This document shows positions 33,397 to 40,621 of a stretch of 40,810 nt of DNA, piece by piece. Every line of letters begins with the position of its first letter. Positions within the stretch are counted from its first letter, which is position 1. A model generated the notes under the pieces. That model made no database searches. It saw only the letters and a list, made by a program, of their open reading frames with translations, and was not told where the DNA came from. The DNA lies in assembly GCA_021768705.1 (NCBI GenBank), contig JAETUG010000002.1:132336-173145 (forward strand), read 5' to 3'. The position numbers were made by a program, and so were the translations under genes. The DNA is from Bacillota bacterium. GTDB taxonomy: Bacteria; Bacillota; Clostridia; Lachnospirales; Anaerotignaceae.

Positions 33397-33606
33397 ATGG
33401 ATGGGTTTTTGACATTGGCAGGACAGCTGTTTCTGATCCTTTGCATCCAATCGGTGTTGGAGGCCATGGTTTCGACAAGATGGCAGAACAATTTTATGCA
33501 GAAGCCCATCGAATTGGGGTGTTATCTGGCAAGCCTGCTGGCGGTGCTGCGGTTTATGCAATCTTATTTATTCAGCATTTTACAGTCTTTTTCGAAATTT
33601 TTTTAA
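33397..33606 (+). CDS. Small hydrophobic protein, 69 aa, unknown
   Basis: Starts MDGFLTLAGQLFLILCIQSV with one clear membrane helix and a second hydrophobic part (LGCYLASLLAVLRFMQSYLF). AAAGGAG lies at good distance before the ATG, which is the main support. No family is recognised. It precedes the tRNA cluster promoter and has no clear terminator of its own. Confidence 0.55.
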   Translation: MDGFLTLAGQLFLILCIQSVLEAMVSTRWQNNFMQKPIELGCYLASLLAVLRFMQSYLFSILQSFSKFF

Positions 33607-33633
33607 AAAATGCTGTTTTTCGAAAAAAATTGC

Positions 33634-33662
33634 TTGACGGATGGACAAAACGATGGTAATAT
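33634..33662 (+). promoter_or_regulatory. Promoter of the tRNA-Thr-Tyr-fMet operon
   Basis: TTGACG, 17 nt, TAATAT, about 20 nt before the first tRNA. Confidence 0.8.
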
Positions 33663-33687
33663 ATCATCTGTACTCAGTACGAGTTAC

Positions 33688-33760
33688 GCCGATGTGGCTC
33701 AATTGGCAGAGCAGCTGACTTGTAATCAGCAGGTTATCGGTTCGAGTCCGATCATCGGCT
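33688..33760 (+). tRNA. tRNA-Thr (anticodon TGT)
   Basis: Acceptor arms GCCGATG / CATCGGC. The anticodon stem GCTGA / TCAGC encloses loop CTTGTAA, and the T loop is GTTCGAGTC. Discriminator is T and the CCA end is not encoded. Confidence 0.95.
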
Positions 33761-33772
33761 TTTTTCTTATGT

Positions 33773-33853
33773 GGGTGGATTCCCGAGCGGCCAAAGGGGG
33801 CAGACTGTAAATCTGTTGCGATAGCTTCGAAGGTTCGAATCCTTCTCCGCCCA
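33773..33853 (+). tRNA. tRNA-Tyr (anticodon GTA)
   Basis: Acceptor arms GGGTGGA / TCCGCCC. The anticodon arm CAGACTGTAAATCTG reads GTA, and a long variable arm (TTGCGATAGCTTCGAA region) is typical of bacterial tRNA-Tyr. CCA is not encoded. Confidence 0.95.
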
Positions 33854-33867
33854 CTTTTTTATACTGA

Positions 33868-33941
<74 letters not shown>

Positions 33942-33946
33942 TCAGA

Positions 33947-33981
33947 AAAATAGCATCCACGAATGTGGGTGCTATTTTTTG
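33947..33981 (+). terminator. Terminator of the three-tRNA operon
   Basis: AAAATAGCATCCAC-GAAT-GTGGGTGCTATTTT with a following T-run. Confidence 0.88.
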
Positions 33982-34065
33982 TTTACACAGGTGATCATAT
34001 TTCAAGGTGGGCAGCGTCGGTTTAGACTGATTGGGATATTTCTTATATTTTCCAGCAAAAAAGAT

Positions 34066-34094
34066 TTGACAAACATCTTGACTTATAGTATACT
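34066..34094 (+). promoter_or_regulatory. Promoter of tRNA-Ser
   Basis: TTGACA, 17 nt, TATACT, 23 nt before the tRNA. Confidence 0.82.
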
Positions 34095-34117
34095 GTCTCT
34101 TGCAGTAGGCATTTTGT

Positions 34118-34205
34118 GGAGATGTACTCAAGAGGCTGAAGAGGTGCCCCTGCTAAGGGTATAGGTCATTCACGTGGCGCGAGGGTTCAAATCCCTCCAT
34201 CTCCG
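34118..34205 (+). tRNA. tRNA-Ser (anticodon GCT)
   Basis: An 88-nt class II tRNA with acceptor GGAGATG / CATCTCC. The anticodon loop CTGCTAA lies in stem TGCCC / GGGTA, and a long variable arm precedes the T arm GAGGGTTCAAATCCCTC. CCA is not encoded. Its 3' side borders a phage-type lysis cassette. Confidence 0.94.
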
Positions 34206-34214
34206 TAGAAAAAA

Positions 34215-34238
34215 GGACGTCGTCAGACGTCTTTTTTT
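34215..34238 (+). terminator. Terminator of tRNA-Ser
   Basis: GGACGTC-GTC-AGACGTC followed by TTTTTTT. Confidence 0.85.
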
Positions 34239-34348
34239 GTGTACTAGGGAAAGAACCCGAAAGTTACAGTGGTAGAAAAAGGAAGGTGGGCAGATCAAGT
34301 CCCCTTATCCTTCCCCTGCCAAAATAAAAGTTGAGACTACCCCATACC

Positions 34349-34389
34349 ATCCCTCCTTTATGATGAAGAAAAAATCAGAAAGGAGGGAT
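34349..34389 (+). promoter_or_regulatory. Perfect 11-bp inverted repeat covering the ribosome site of the lysis cassette
   Basis: ATCCCTCCTTT and AAAGGAGGGAT pair perfectly around a 19-nt loop. The 3' arm contains the AGGAGGG ribosome site of the first cassette gene, and eight T residues follow, running into its TTG start. The structure could stop transcription or block translation. Confidence 0.8.
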
Positions 34390-34393
34390 TTTT

Positions 34394-34663
34394 TTGTATC
34401 TTACGGCAGATACCATCATCCGTCTGGCCACCATTGTCGGGGCGTTCGGCACGCTGGGTGCCATACTCTATAAAAGCTTCCGCTGGATGGAACAGCAGAA
34501 ACAGCAGGAATTTGAGATCGAGACGATTAAAAAAGAGCAGTGTGTCATGTGCTATGGGCTTTTGGCAACTCTGGACGGGCTGAAACAGCTGGGGGCCAAT
34601 GGCAACGTCAGCGATGCTTATCAACAACTGGAAAAACATTTGAATAAAACGGCACATGATTGA
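34394..34663 (+). CDS. Small phage-type membrane protein, first gene of a lysis-like cassette, 89 aa
   Basis: An N-terminal membrane helix (IIRLATIVGAFGTLGAILYK) is followed by a charged helix (MEQQKQQEFEIETIKKEQ) and LLATLDGLKQLGANGNVSDA, ending LEKHLNKTAHD. Short proteins with this C-terminal pattern are common before holin genes in prophages of Clostridia, from memory of the family; their role is unclear. The start is a TTG six bases after AGGAGGG, inside a T-run. The holin and peptidase genes follow directly, so it belongs to a lysis cassette without the rest of a phage. Confidence 0.75.
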   Translation: MYLTADTIIRLATIVGAFGTLGAILYKSFRWMEQQKQQEFEIETIKKEQCVMCYGLLATLDGLKQLGANGNVSDAYQQLEKHLNKTAHD

Positions 34664-34708
34664 GAAGGGGACATAAAAAGAGAGTAGAGCAAAAAGGGGG
34701 ATTTGAAT

Positions 34709-34924
34709 ATGAGCAAAGAGTGGAAAGAGACTGTGACAAATCTTTTAACGGTAAAAAGTATCGTGACTGTGATGCTGACAGTGGTTTTTGCTGATTTATC
34801 CATAAAAGGGCGCATTGACGGGGGACAATTTCTAAATATTTTTTCCATCGTGATCGCTTTTTATTTTGGCACACAGCATCAGAAGATTACAGAAAAGACA
34901 ACGGAAAAGGGGGACAATGAATGA
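34709..34924 (+). CDS. Holin-like protein, 71 aa
   Basis: A short protein with a hydrophobic helix (SIVTVMLTVVFADLSI), a second weaker one (FLNIFSIVIAFYFGTQ) and a charged, Lys/Glu-rich C-terminal tail (ITEKTTEKGDNE). Size, two-helix layout and position directly before a peptidoglycan peptidase fit a phage holin that opens the membrane for the lytic enzyme. ATG after AGGGGG is preferred to a TTG two codons earlier. Its last codon overlaps the next start (ATGA). Confidence 0.75.
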   Translation: MSKEWKETVTNLLTVKSIVTVMLTVVFADLSIKGRIDGGQFLNIFSIVIAFYFGTQHQKITEKTTEKGDNE

Positions 34925-35520
34925 CGGGAAAGGAACTGGCGTCCTTTGCCAGAAGCAAGCTGGGCACAGCCTATGTTTACGGCATGAAAGGGGACGTATT
35001 AACAAAGGAAAAATACGATCAGCTGAAGATTCTCTTCGGTCCCTTGGTCTGGGAAAGTGATGCGAAAAAGATCGGGCAGGTCTGCGTGGACTGCAGCGGT
35101 CTGATTTCCTGGTGTACAGGCATCCACCGCAATTCCCAGGGCTACCATGACACGGCGGAGCAGGTATTTCCTATTTCTACAGTAAATCAGGCGCCTGTGG
35201 GGGCTGCGGTTTGGAAAAAAGGGCATATTGGTATTTATCTGGGCAATGGCAGATATATCGCTGCCGACGGCAGTGCCTACGGCGTTCGCATCAGCACGGT
35301 GGCGGGCAGCGGTTTCACCCACTGGTTCCGCCTAAAGGATATCGATTATGAGGAGGAAGAAATGGTACAGAAAGAAACCATCATTTATAATGGGAAAGAA
35401 TATACCGTGGAACTGATCCGCAAGGACGGTGTGACGTATCTGAAAACCAGGGATATTGCCGAAGTTCTGGGATTGTCTGTCAGCAGCAGGGGAAAGACCC
35501 CCGTTCTGGCAGACAAGTGA
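34921..35520 (+). CDS. NlpC/P60-type cell-wall peptidase (endolysin-like) with C-terminal stalk-like domain
   Basis: A 199-aa hydrolase likely to cut peptide cross-bridges in peptidoglycan. The papain-like catalytic Cys is in CVDCSGLISW (Cys58), and the His in KKGHIGIYLGNG (His102). The linker EEEEMVQKE leads to a small C-terminal domain, YNGKEYTVELIRKDGVTYLK then TRDIAEVLGL, resembling half of a stalk/cell-wall-binding domain. There is no signal peptide, consistent with holin-dependent release. It overlaps the holin gene by 4 nt. The three genes form a complete small lysis module but no other phage genes are present. Confidence 0.88.
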   Translation: MTGKELASFARSKLGTAYVYGMKGDVLTKEKYDQLKILFGPLVWESDAKKIGQVCVDCSGLISWCTGIHRNSQGYHDTAEQVFPISTVNQAPVGAAVWKKGHIGIYLGNGRYIAADGSAYGVRISTVAGSGFTHWFRLKDIDYEEEEMVQKETIIYNGKEYTVELIRKDGVTYLKTRDIAEVLGLSVSSRGKTPVLADK

Positions 35521-35533
35521 AAAAAATGAGAAG

Positions 35534-35561
35534 ATCCCTTCTTTTGTGAAGGGATTTTTTT
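35534..35561 (+). terminator. Terminator of the lysis cassette
   Basis: ATCCCTTC-TTTTGT-GAAGGGAT followed by TTTTTTT. Confidence 0.88.
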
Positions 35562-35838
35562 CCGTCCAATTCAATAAAAAAATAACGTTCTCATTTTCTT
35601 TTTTTCCTGTGAGAAGAGGACAAAAGGATGCCATAAAAACAGGGAAAATATTGTTGAGTTTTCATTTTTGACAAGAAAAGGATATTTTACTTTATCTGAA
35701 AAGGAGAAAATGAACTATTTTTCAGTTTGATTTAGACTTTTTCTCTGATGCTGTTGGACAATTTTCATCATTGCAGAAAAAACTGTACGAAATACTATAC
35801 AAAAATAAGTGAGTTTGTAGAAAATTTCACAGTACCCC

Positions 35839-35866
35839 TTGCCTTTCTGAGGAAAAGTGGTATACT
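35839..35866 (+). promoter_or_regulatory. Promoter of the aminotransferase gene
   Basis: TTGCCT, 16 nt, TATACT. This leaves a leader of about 170 nt. The stretch before it (35562-35838) is AT-rich, and I see no gene in it. Confidence 0.5.
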
Positions 35867-35913
35867 GATACTGTATTCGGGTATGGATTTTTCGAAATTC
35901 GTTGTGCTTTTGG

Positions 35914-35954
35914 ATACATACTGAACTTTTTTTCAGGATGTGGTTGGTATGTAT
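35914..35954 (+). promoter_or_regulatory. Nested hairpin in the aminotransferase leader
   Basis: ATACATAC and GTATGTAT form an outer stem, with CTGAA / TTCAG inside it. No T-box or known riboswitch core was recognised in the leader, and no terminator follows before the gene. It may stabilise the mRNA. Confidence 0.4.
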
Positions 35955-36042
35955 GTCCCATGGCGGTTTGGAAAGGTCCTCCGAGAAGAGTACGCAGTTC
36001 TTCAAATACAAAATCATTAGTTTAAAAGGAGAAGTGAAAAAC

Positions 36043-37242
36043 ATGAGAATTTCCGACAGAGTGCAGGCAATGCAGAACTCCCCTATTAGAAAATTCAACC
36101 CTATGGCTGATGCAGCCGAAGCAGCAGGCGTAAAGATTTATCACCTGAACATCGGTCAGCCCGATATCGAAACACCTTCCGTATTCTGGGAAGCAGTAAA
36201 AGGCTTTGACCAGAAAGTACTGGCTTACGCTGGTTCTTGGGGTCTGCCTGAACTGCAGGACGCTATCGTTGACTACTTCAAGAGATTCGATATGAATCTG
36301 GAAAGAAACGACGTTCTGATCACAGCTGGTGGTTCCGAAGCCCTGACACTGACATTCCTGTCCATCATCAACCCCGGTGATGAAGTTATCGTTGCTGAAC
36401 CTTACTACACAAACTACCTGACATTCATTCAGGCTGCTGACGGTGTTGTAAAACCCGTTACAACATACGCTGAAGAAGGCTACAAATATGCAATCAAAGA
36501 AAGACTGGAAGCAGTTGTAACAGATAAAACAAAAATGATCTCCATCGTTAACCCTGGTAACCCCACAGGCTGCATCCTGTCCAGAGAAGACATGAGAGTA
36601 ATCGCTGACTTCGCAAAAGAACATGATCTGTGGATCCTGGCTGACGAAGTTTACAGAGAATTCGCTTACGACGGCAGAGAAATGACATCCTTCGGTCAGC
36701 TGGCTGATATCGAAGACAGAGTAATCATCATTGACTCCGTTTCCAAGAGATTCTCCGCTTGCGGTGCTCGTATCGGTTGCATGGTTTGCAAAAACAAAGA
36801 ATTCATGGCACAGGTATTCAAGATCGCTATGGGTCGTCTGTGCGTTCCTACACTGGACATGGTTGGTGCAACAGCAATGTACAAACTGCCCGCAGACTTC
36901 TTCAACGATGTAAGAGCTGAATATGAACACAGAAGAGACGTTGCATTTGACGCTCTGAAGAAGATCCCCGGCGTTGTTTGCGAAAAACCCGGCGGCGCAT
37001 TCTACATCACATGCAAACTGCCCGTTGAAAATACAGAAGATCTGCTGCTGTTCCTGCTGAATGAATTCAGAGAAAACAATGAAACAGTTATGTACGCTCC
37101 CGCTGAAGGCTTCTATGCTACACCTGGTCTGGGCAAAAACGAACTGCGTATCGCTTACATCCTGAAAGCAGAAGATATGGCTAGAGGTATCGAACTGCTG
37201 GGCAAAGGTATCGAAGCTTACAAAGCAAAAGGCGGCAAATAA
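36043..37242 (+). CDS. PLP-dependent class I/II aminotransferase (aspartate/alanine type), very strong codon bias
   Basis: A 399-aa fold-type I aminotransferase. NIGQPDIETP, AYAGSWGLPEL, NPGNPTG (170-176), DEVYREF (201-207), the PLP-binding lysine K235 in DSVSKRFSACGARIG, and the C-terminal substrate Arg in NELRIAYI are all in place. It moves amino groups between an amino acid and a 2-oxo acid; aspartate, alanine or aromatic substrates cannot be told apart here. Codon use is very uniform (mostly CTG, GAA, AAA, ACA, GTT), unlike neighbouring genes, suggesting very high expression, perhaps in amino-acid fermentation. AAGGAGAAGTG precedes the ATG, and a strong terminator follows. Confidence 0.92.
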   Translation: MRISDRVQAMQNSPIRKFNPMADAAEAAGVKIYHLNIGQPDIETPSVFWEAVKGFDQKVLAYAGSWGLPELQDAIVDYFKRFDMNLERNDVLITAGGSEALTLTFLSIINPGDEVIVAEPYYTNYLTFIQAADGVVKPVTTYAEEGYKYAIKERLEAVVTDKTKMISIVNPGNPTGCILSREDMRVIADFAKEHDLWILADEVYREFAYDGREMTSFGQLADIEDRVIIIDSVSKRFSACGARIGCMVCKNKEFMAQVFKIAMGRLCVPTLDMVGATAMYKLPADFFNDVRAEYEHRRDVAFDALKKIPGVVCEKPGGAFYITCKLPVENTEDLLLFLLNEFRENNETVMYAPAEGFYATPGLGKNELRIAYILKAEDMARGIELLGKGIEAYKAKGGK

Positions 37243-37282
37243 TTCAATTTACATATATTGAGTTAAGCTATTGCATGCACAC

Positions 37283-37313
37283 AAAGAGCACCCTTTTCGG
37301 GTGCTCTTTTCTC
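37283..37313 (+). terminator. Terminator of the aminotransferase gene
   Basis: AAAGAGCACCC-TTTTC-GGGTGCTCTTT followed by TCTC. Confidence 0.88.
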
Positions 37314-37340
37314 TATGTCAAAATATGAAAATATGGCAGG

Positions 37341-37400
37341 GTGCGCCCCTTAGAAAAACGATGGATTTGGAAAATCATGTTTTCTGAAGCTGCCACTACA
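37341..37400 (+). repeat. Type-C short repeat, copy 1
   Basis: Begins GTGCG and ends ATGTTTTCTGAAGC-TGCCACTACA. It resembles 40314-40370 over its whole length (about 57-60 nt). It lies just upstream of the operator-like palindrome of the next gene. Confidence 0.5.
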
Positions 37401-37437
37401 TTACCATATTTCTTTTTTTTTGCTCTTATGGTAATAT
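37400..37437 (+). promoter_or_regulatory. Operator-like inverted repeat upstream of the C-GCAxxG-C-C gene
   Basis: ATTACCATA and TATGGTAAT are perfect 9-bp inverted arms around 18 nt of mostly T. Outer CTAC / GTAG bases also pair. A possible promoter (TTTCTT, 17 nt, TAATAT) overlaps the right arm, so a regulator bound here would block transcription. Confidence 0.55.
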
Positions 37438-37499
37438 AAAAAATGTAGAACTTTGTATTTTATCGCCATCATTTACTGCCATAAAAGGAGGAAACGACA

Positions 37500-37979
37500 A
37501 TGGATGAAAATAAAGAATTGACTGTAGTGGAAAAAGTGGAACAGGAAGCAAAGAATTGCTTTAAACAGGGGCTGAACTGCTCTGAATGTGTGATGACAGC
37601 GATGCTGAACAATTTTGAAACAGGTCTGCCTGCAGAAGTGATTACACTGGCAACAGGCTTCGGCGGCGGCATGGGCCATACCAAAAACACCTGTGGTGCT
37701 ATCACAGGGGCAGTTATGGCATTGAGTGCTATGGTGGGCAGAAAAAACCCTATGGCAAAGGAAACAATGCCTGAACGGATTGCCGAACTGCAGGATATCT
37801 ATGCTGTTGTAGGAAAAATGGTCAATGAGATCAAGGATGAATACGGCACATTGATCTGTTCCGAGCTTTCCGATCCCCTGGGTGATTGGGAAGGCAAGGC
37901 AAGAAAGAGAAACTGTATGCAGATGATTACATACTGCGCAGGTTTGGCGGCAAAATATGCGGAAGAAAACAAAAGATAA
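37500..37979 (+). CDS. C-GCAxxG-C-C family protein (redox-active cysteine protein)
   Basis: A 159-aa protein of the family named for its cysteine pattern. Visible elements are NCFKQGLNCSECVMTAML, GFGGGMGHTKNTCGAITGAV, LICSEL, and RNCMQMITYCAGLAAKYAEE. Family members are common in anaerobes and are thought to be redox or metal-binding, but no reaction is established. AAAGGAGG precedes the ATG. The next gene begins 10 nt later, so both may share the promoter with the 9-bp inverted repeat. Confidence 0.9.
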   Translation: MDENKELTVVEKVEQEAKNCFKQGLNCSECVMTAMLNNFETGLPAEVITLATGFGGGMGHTKNTCGAITGAVMALSAMVGRKNPMAKETMPERIAELQDIYAVVGKMVNEIKDEYGTLICSELSDPLGDWEGKARKRNCMQMITYCAGLAAKYAEENKR

Positions 37980-37989
37980 GGTGAGTTAC

Positions 37990-39054
37990 ATGAAAAAAGT
38001 ATTATTAGGGGTATTGGCGACACTGCTGTTTTGTGTGCCTGCCTTTGCCCACCCGCCCATCACCGTTTACGTGGATGGGGAAAAATTGAATTTTGACCAG
38101 CCCCCTATCATCCAGAATGACCGTACCTTGGTACCCATGCGTAAAATTTTCGAAGCACTGGATGCGGAGGTTTTCTGGGACGAGCCCAGCAAAAGCGTCA
38201 CGGCAGTGCAGGGAACAGATGTGATCCTGTTCCATATCGGCGAAGCAGGCTTATATAAAAACGGACAGCTGGTCTATACCATGTCTGTGCCTGCGCAGAT
38301 CATCAACGACCGTACCCTGGTGCCTTTGCGGGCAGTGGCGGAAAGCCTTGGGGCAGAAGTGGGCTGGGATGGTGTCAATTATGTGATCGATATCACTTCT
38401 TCGGGCAATACACCTCAGCTTCCTTCCGGCGGCGGACAGGAAACCCCCATGAAGGGCGGCTATGCCAAAACGGTGCAGGCACCCGATGGCACCGTTGTGC
38501 TGAATATAGATTTGCGGTGCGATGAAGTAACCGCAGGGGCAGGGGCAACTGCCATCAATGGTGCTATGGCCAATGAAACCTTCGGTCAGGGGCAGGCATT
38601 TCTGCAGGCTTATGAGAAAAAAGCTCTGGCAGAATATGAAAAGAATCCCAAGGATTTCAGAGCATATTATTATATGGGTACCTATGCCCTGACCAGAAAT
38701 ACCAATGGCTACGCCTCCTTCCTGGCTTCCGTTTCTTCCTATGATGGGGAAACGGAGGGCGTGACTTATTTTTCCCACACCTATAACCTGAGCAGTGGGA
38801 AGGAATGTGCCCTCAGCGATCTGGTTTCCGACAGCAGAGAGGATCTGGAATATCTGTGGCTGATGTCCTTTACTGCCCTCATCCAGACAGATCCCGATGC
38901 GTTTTACCGCAATGCGGAAAGCAGATTGGAACAGAATCTGGACAAGGTGGATTTTTACCTGACAGAAAACGGCATTGCTTTTTATCTTTCTCCTGGTGTG
39001 ATCGCTCCTCCTGAAACGGGTGCGGTGTCCTTTGAGATCACCTATCAATTCTAA
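37990..39054 (+). CDS. Exported stalk-domain protein with DUF3298/RsiV-like C-terminal domain
   Basis: A 354-aa protein with signal peptide MKKVLLGVLATLLFCVPAFA. A copper amine oxidase N-like stalk domain follows, as a tandem pair: IIQNDRTLVPMRKIFEALDA and IINDRTLVPLRAVAESLGAE. A Gly/Pro linker (PQLPSGGGQETP) leads to a C-terminal domain from about residue 160 to the end with ASVSSYDGETEGVTYFSHTY, NLSSGKECALSDLV and the closing GAVSFEITYQF, as in RsiV and DUF3298 proteins. RsiV binds lysozyme, but without the N-terminal anti-sigma part this is more likely a secreted envelope protein. AAGGTGAG precedes the ATG. Confidence 0.87.
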   Translation: MKKVLLGVLATLLFCVPAFAHPPITVYVDGEKLNFDQPPIIQNDRTLVPMRKIFEALDAEVFWDEPSKSVTAVQGTDVILFHIGEAGLYKNGQLVYTMSVPAQIINDRTLVPLRAVAESLGAEVGWDGVNYVIDITSSGNTPQLPSGGGQETPMKGGYAKTVQAPDGTVVLNIDLRCDEVTAGAGATAINGAMANETFGQGQAFLQAYEKKALAEYEKNPKDFRAYYYMGTYALTRNTNGYASFLASVSSYDGETEGVTYFSHTYNLSSGKECALSDLVSDSREDLEYLWLMSFTALIQTDPDAFYRNAESRLEQNLDKVDFYLTENGIAFYLSPGVIAPPETGAVSFEITYQF

Positions 39055-39094
39055 TATAAAAACGATTCTGCATGACAACAGATTTTTCTGATTT

Positions 39095-39121
39095 GGGGCG
39101 CTGTATTGCGCCCCTTTTTTG
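39095..39121 (+). terminator. Terminator after the stalk/DUF3298 gene
   Basis: GGGGCGC-TGTATT-GCGCCCC followed by TTTTTTG. Confidence 0.9.
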
Positions 39122-39183
39122 TATAAAAGGAAATCTATTTGCGGAAACTAGAAGAAGCATACAAAAGACGAGGAGGAATGATA

Positions 39184-40143
39184 ATGTGTACAGCAGTGAC
39201 TTACCATACCAAAGACCATTATTTCGGACGTAATCTGGATTTTGATTTTTCCTACGGGGAAAGTGTTACCATTACCCCCCGCAATTTTCCTGTTTCCTTT
39301 CCCAATGGAGTCAAATGGGAAAAGCATCATGCCATGATCGGCATAGCTCATATAGCCGAAGGCTGTCCCCTTTATTATGATGCTGTCAATGAAAAGGGGC
39401 TTGCCATGGCGGGGCTGATGTTCGGGGGAAATGCCGTCTATCAGAAGCCAAAGGAAGGAAAGGACAATATCCCTAACTGGGCATTTCTGATGTGGATATT
39501 GGGTCAGTGTGAAACAGTGGAGGATGCGGAAAAGCTGCTGGAACGGATCAATATCACCGATGAACCCTTTAGCGATGCCCTGCCCAACAGCCAGCTCCAT
39601 TGGATCATTGCCGATGGGAAAAGAAGCATCACCATAGAAGCTACGGCAGATGGGCTCCATGTTTATGATAACCCCGTGGGGATTCTCACCAATAACCCGC
39701 CTTTTCCCTTCCATCTGCAAAATCTGAGCCAGTATATGAACGTGACGGCAGATCCTGCTATTAACCGATTTGCGCCTCAAATGGAAATTCAATCTTTCAG
39801 CCGGGGCATGGGTGGCTTTGGCCTGCCGGGAGATTTCAGCTCCTCCTCCCGTTTTATCCGTGCGGCCTTTGTGAAGTTGAATTCTCTTTCCGGAGAAAGT
39901 GAAAGGGAAAGCGTCAGCCAGTTCTTCCATATCCTTGAGTCTGTAAAGCAGCAGAGAGGCTGCTGCCATCTGGGTGGTGGGAAATATGAGATCACCATTT
40001 ATTCTTCCTGCTGCAACTTGGATAAGGGTATTTATTATTATGAGACCTATGATCATCATAGCATCACTGCAGTAGAGCTGCAGAAAGAGGACTTGGAGGG
40101 AAGCCGCCTGGTCTGCTATCCGATGAACAACGGGGAGTGGTAA
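39184..40143 (+). CDS. bsh: Conjugated bile acid hydrolase (choloylglycine hydrolase family)
   Basis: A 319-aa Ntn-hydrolase that splits glycine or taurine from conjugated bile acids. After Met removal the nucleophile is Cys2 (MCTAVTYHTKDHYFGRNLDF). Other family residues are Arg16 and Asp19, Asn83 in GLMFGGNAVY, the LTNNPPFPFHLQNL segment, and Arg223 in GLPGDFSSSSRFIRAAF. GLPGDFSSSSRF favours a bile salt over a penicillin V substrate. The ATG was chosen because it exposes Cys2 and has GAGGAGG seven bases upstream; frames starting earlier add 15 residues and bury the nucleophile. It has no signal peptide and indicates gut life. Confidence 0.93.
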   Translation: MCTAVTYHTKDHYFGRNLDFDFSYGESVTITPRNFPVSFPNGVKWEKHHAMIGIAHIAEGCPLYYDAVNEKGLAMAGLMFGGNAVYQKPKEGKDNIPNWAFLMWILGQCETVEDAEKLLERINITDEPFSDALPNSQLHWIIADGKRSITIEATADGLHVYDNPVGILTNNPPFPFHLQNLSQYMNVTADPAINRFAPQMEIQSFSRGMGGFGLPGDFSSSSRFIRAAFVKLNSLSGESERESVSQFFHILESVKQQRGCCHLGGGKYEITIYSSCCNLDKGIYYYETYDHHSITAVELQKEDLEGSRLVCYPMNNGEW

Positions 40144-40162
40144 AATAAAAAAGAGCCTTTAG

Positions 40163-40260
40163 AGGAGTCCCGATAAGAAAACAAAAAATCGAAAGAAATG
40201 CTTGAAATCAAGGTTTCTTTCGATTTTTTTGCAAAATGTTTTCTTATTACGGGACATCCT
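40163..40260. repeat. Nested long palindrome after the bile salt hydrolase gene
   Basis: Outer arms GTCCCG-ATAAGAAAACA and TGTTTTCTTAT-TA-CGGGAC enclose AATCGAAAGAAA / TTTCTTTCGATT, which encloses CTTG-AAAT-CAAG. A T-run follows the inner stem, so it can act as the terminator. The outer arms continue with AGGA / TCCT and small bulges. Its size and symmetry also fit a miniature inverted-repeat element. Confidence 0.75.
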
Positions 40261-40262
40261 AT

Positions 40263-40370
40263 GAAGGAGGCTTTGCCTCCTTCGGCTAGGGCGATTTATC
40301 GCCCAATGACGCAGTGCGGCTTAAGAAATCAATAAAAATTGAAATAATGTTTTTTTAAGCCGCCACTACA
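40263..40370. repeat. Short palindromes and type-C repeat copy 2
   Basis: AAGGAGGC-TTT-GCCTCCTT, GGGCGAT-TT-ATCGCCC and a GCGGCTTAA / TTAAGCCGC pair follow each other. The last, 40314-40370, resembles 37341-37400 and ends GCCGCCACTACA. No gene is visible between the bile salt hydrolase gene and the insertion-sequence remnant. Confidence 0.6.
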
Positions 40371-40468
40371 ATTGAAGTACCCCCAAAAAGTTAGACAAAA
40401 ATTTATAACACAAATTGTTCAAGCTACCGAGAGGGCTTGTTGTCTGTGTAATGCAGGCGGCAAGCCCT

Positions 40469-40621
40469 TTAGTTTTTCCTTAATTCGTCTGCCTTTGCAA
40501 CTTCATATTTGCCTGGCATTCTTCCTTGTTTTAAATGGTAATAGAAGGTTGCACGAGGCAGTTAAGCAATTTCTAGCAGCATTGCCAGAGGATATTCCAG
40601 CCTTAGTTCCTGGATCGCCAT
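40469..40621 (-). pseudogene. IS3-family transposase orfB, degenerate N-terminal fragment
   Basis: The frame starts by overlapping the orfA stop and reads MAIQELRLEYPLAMLLEIA, then a stop, then LPRATFYYHLKQGRMPGKYE and VAKADELRKN, then a second stop. This matches the usual orfB start (IQELR-EYPL--LLEVAGLPRSTFYYHLK) with an in-frame stop where Gly should be. The integrase core with the DDE residues is absent, so it is not functional. Confidence 0.82.

Noticed and set aside
35902-36042. 47-residue N-terminal extension of the aminotransferase
   Set aside because: Its text is unlike the family, it lies in the leader with a hairpin, and its codon use differs sharply from the gene body.
35867-36042. 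T-box or other known riboswitch in the aminotransferase leader
   Set aside because: No T-box core (GGGTGGNACC-like text) and no terminator/antiterminator pair was found; only a simple nested hairpin is supported.
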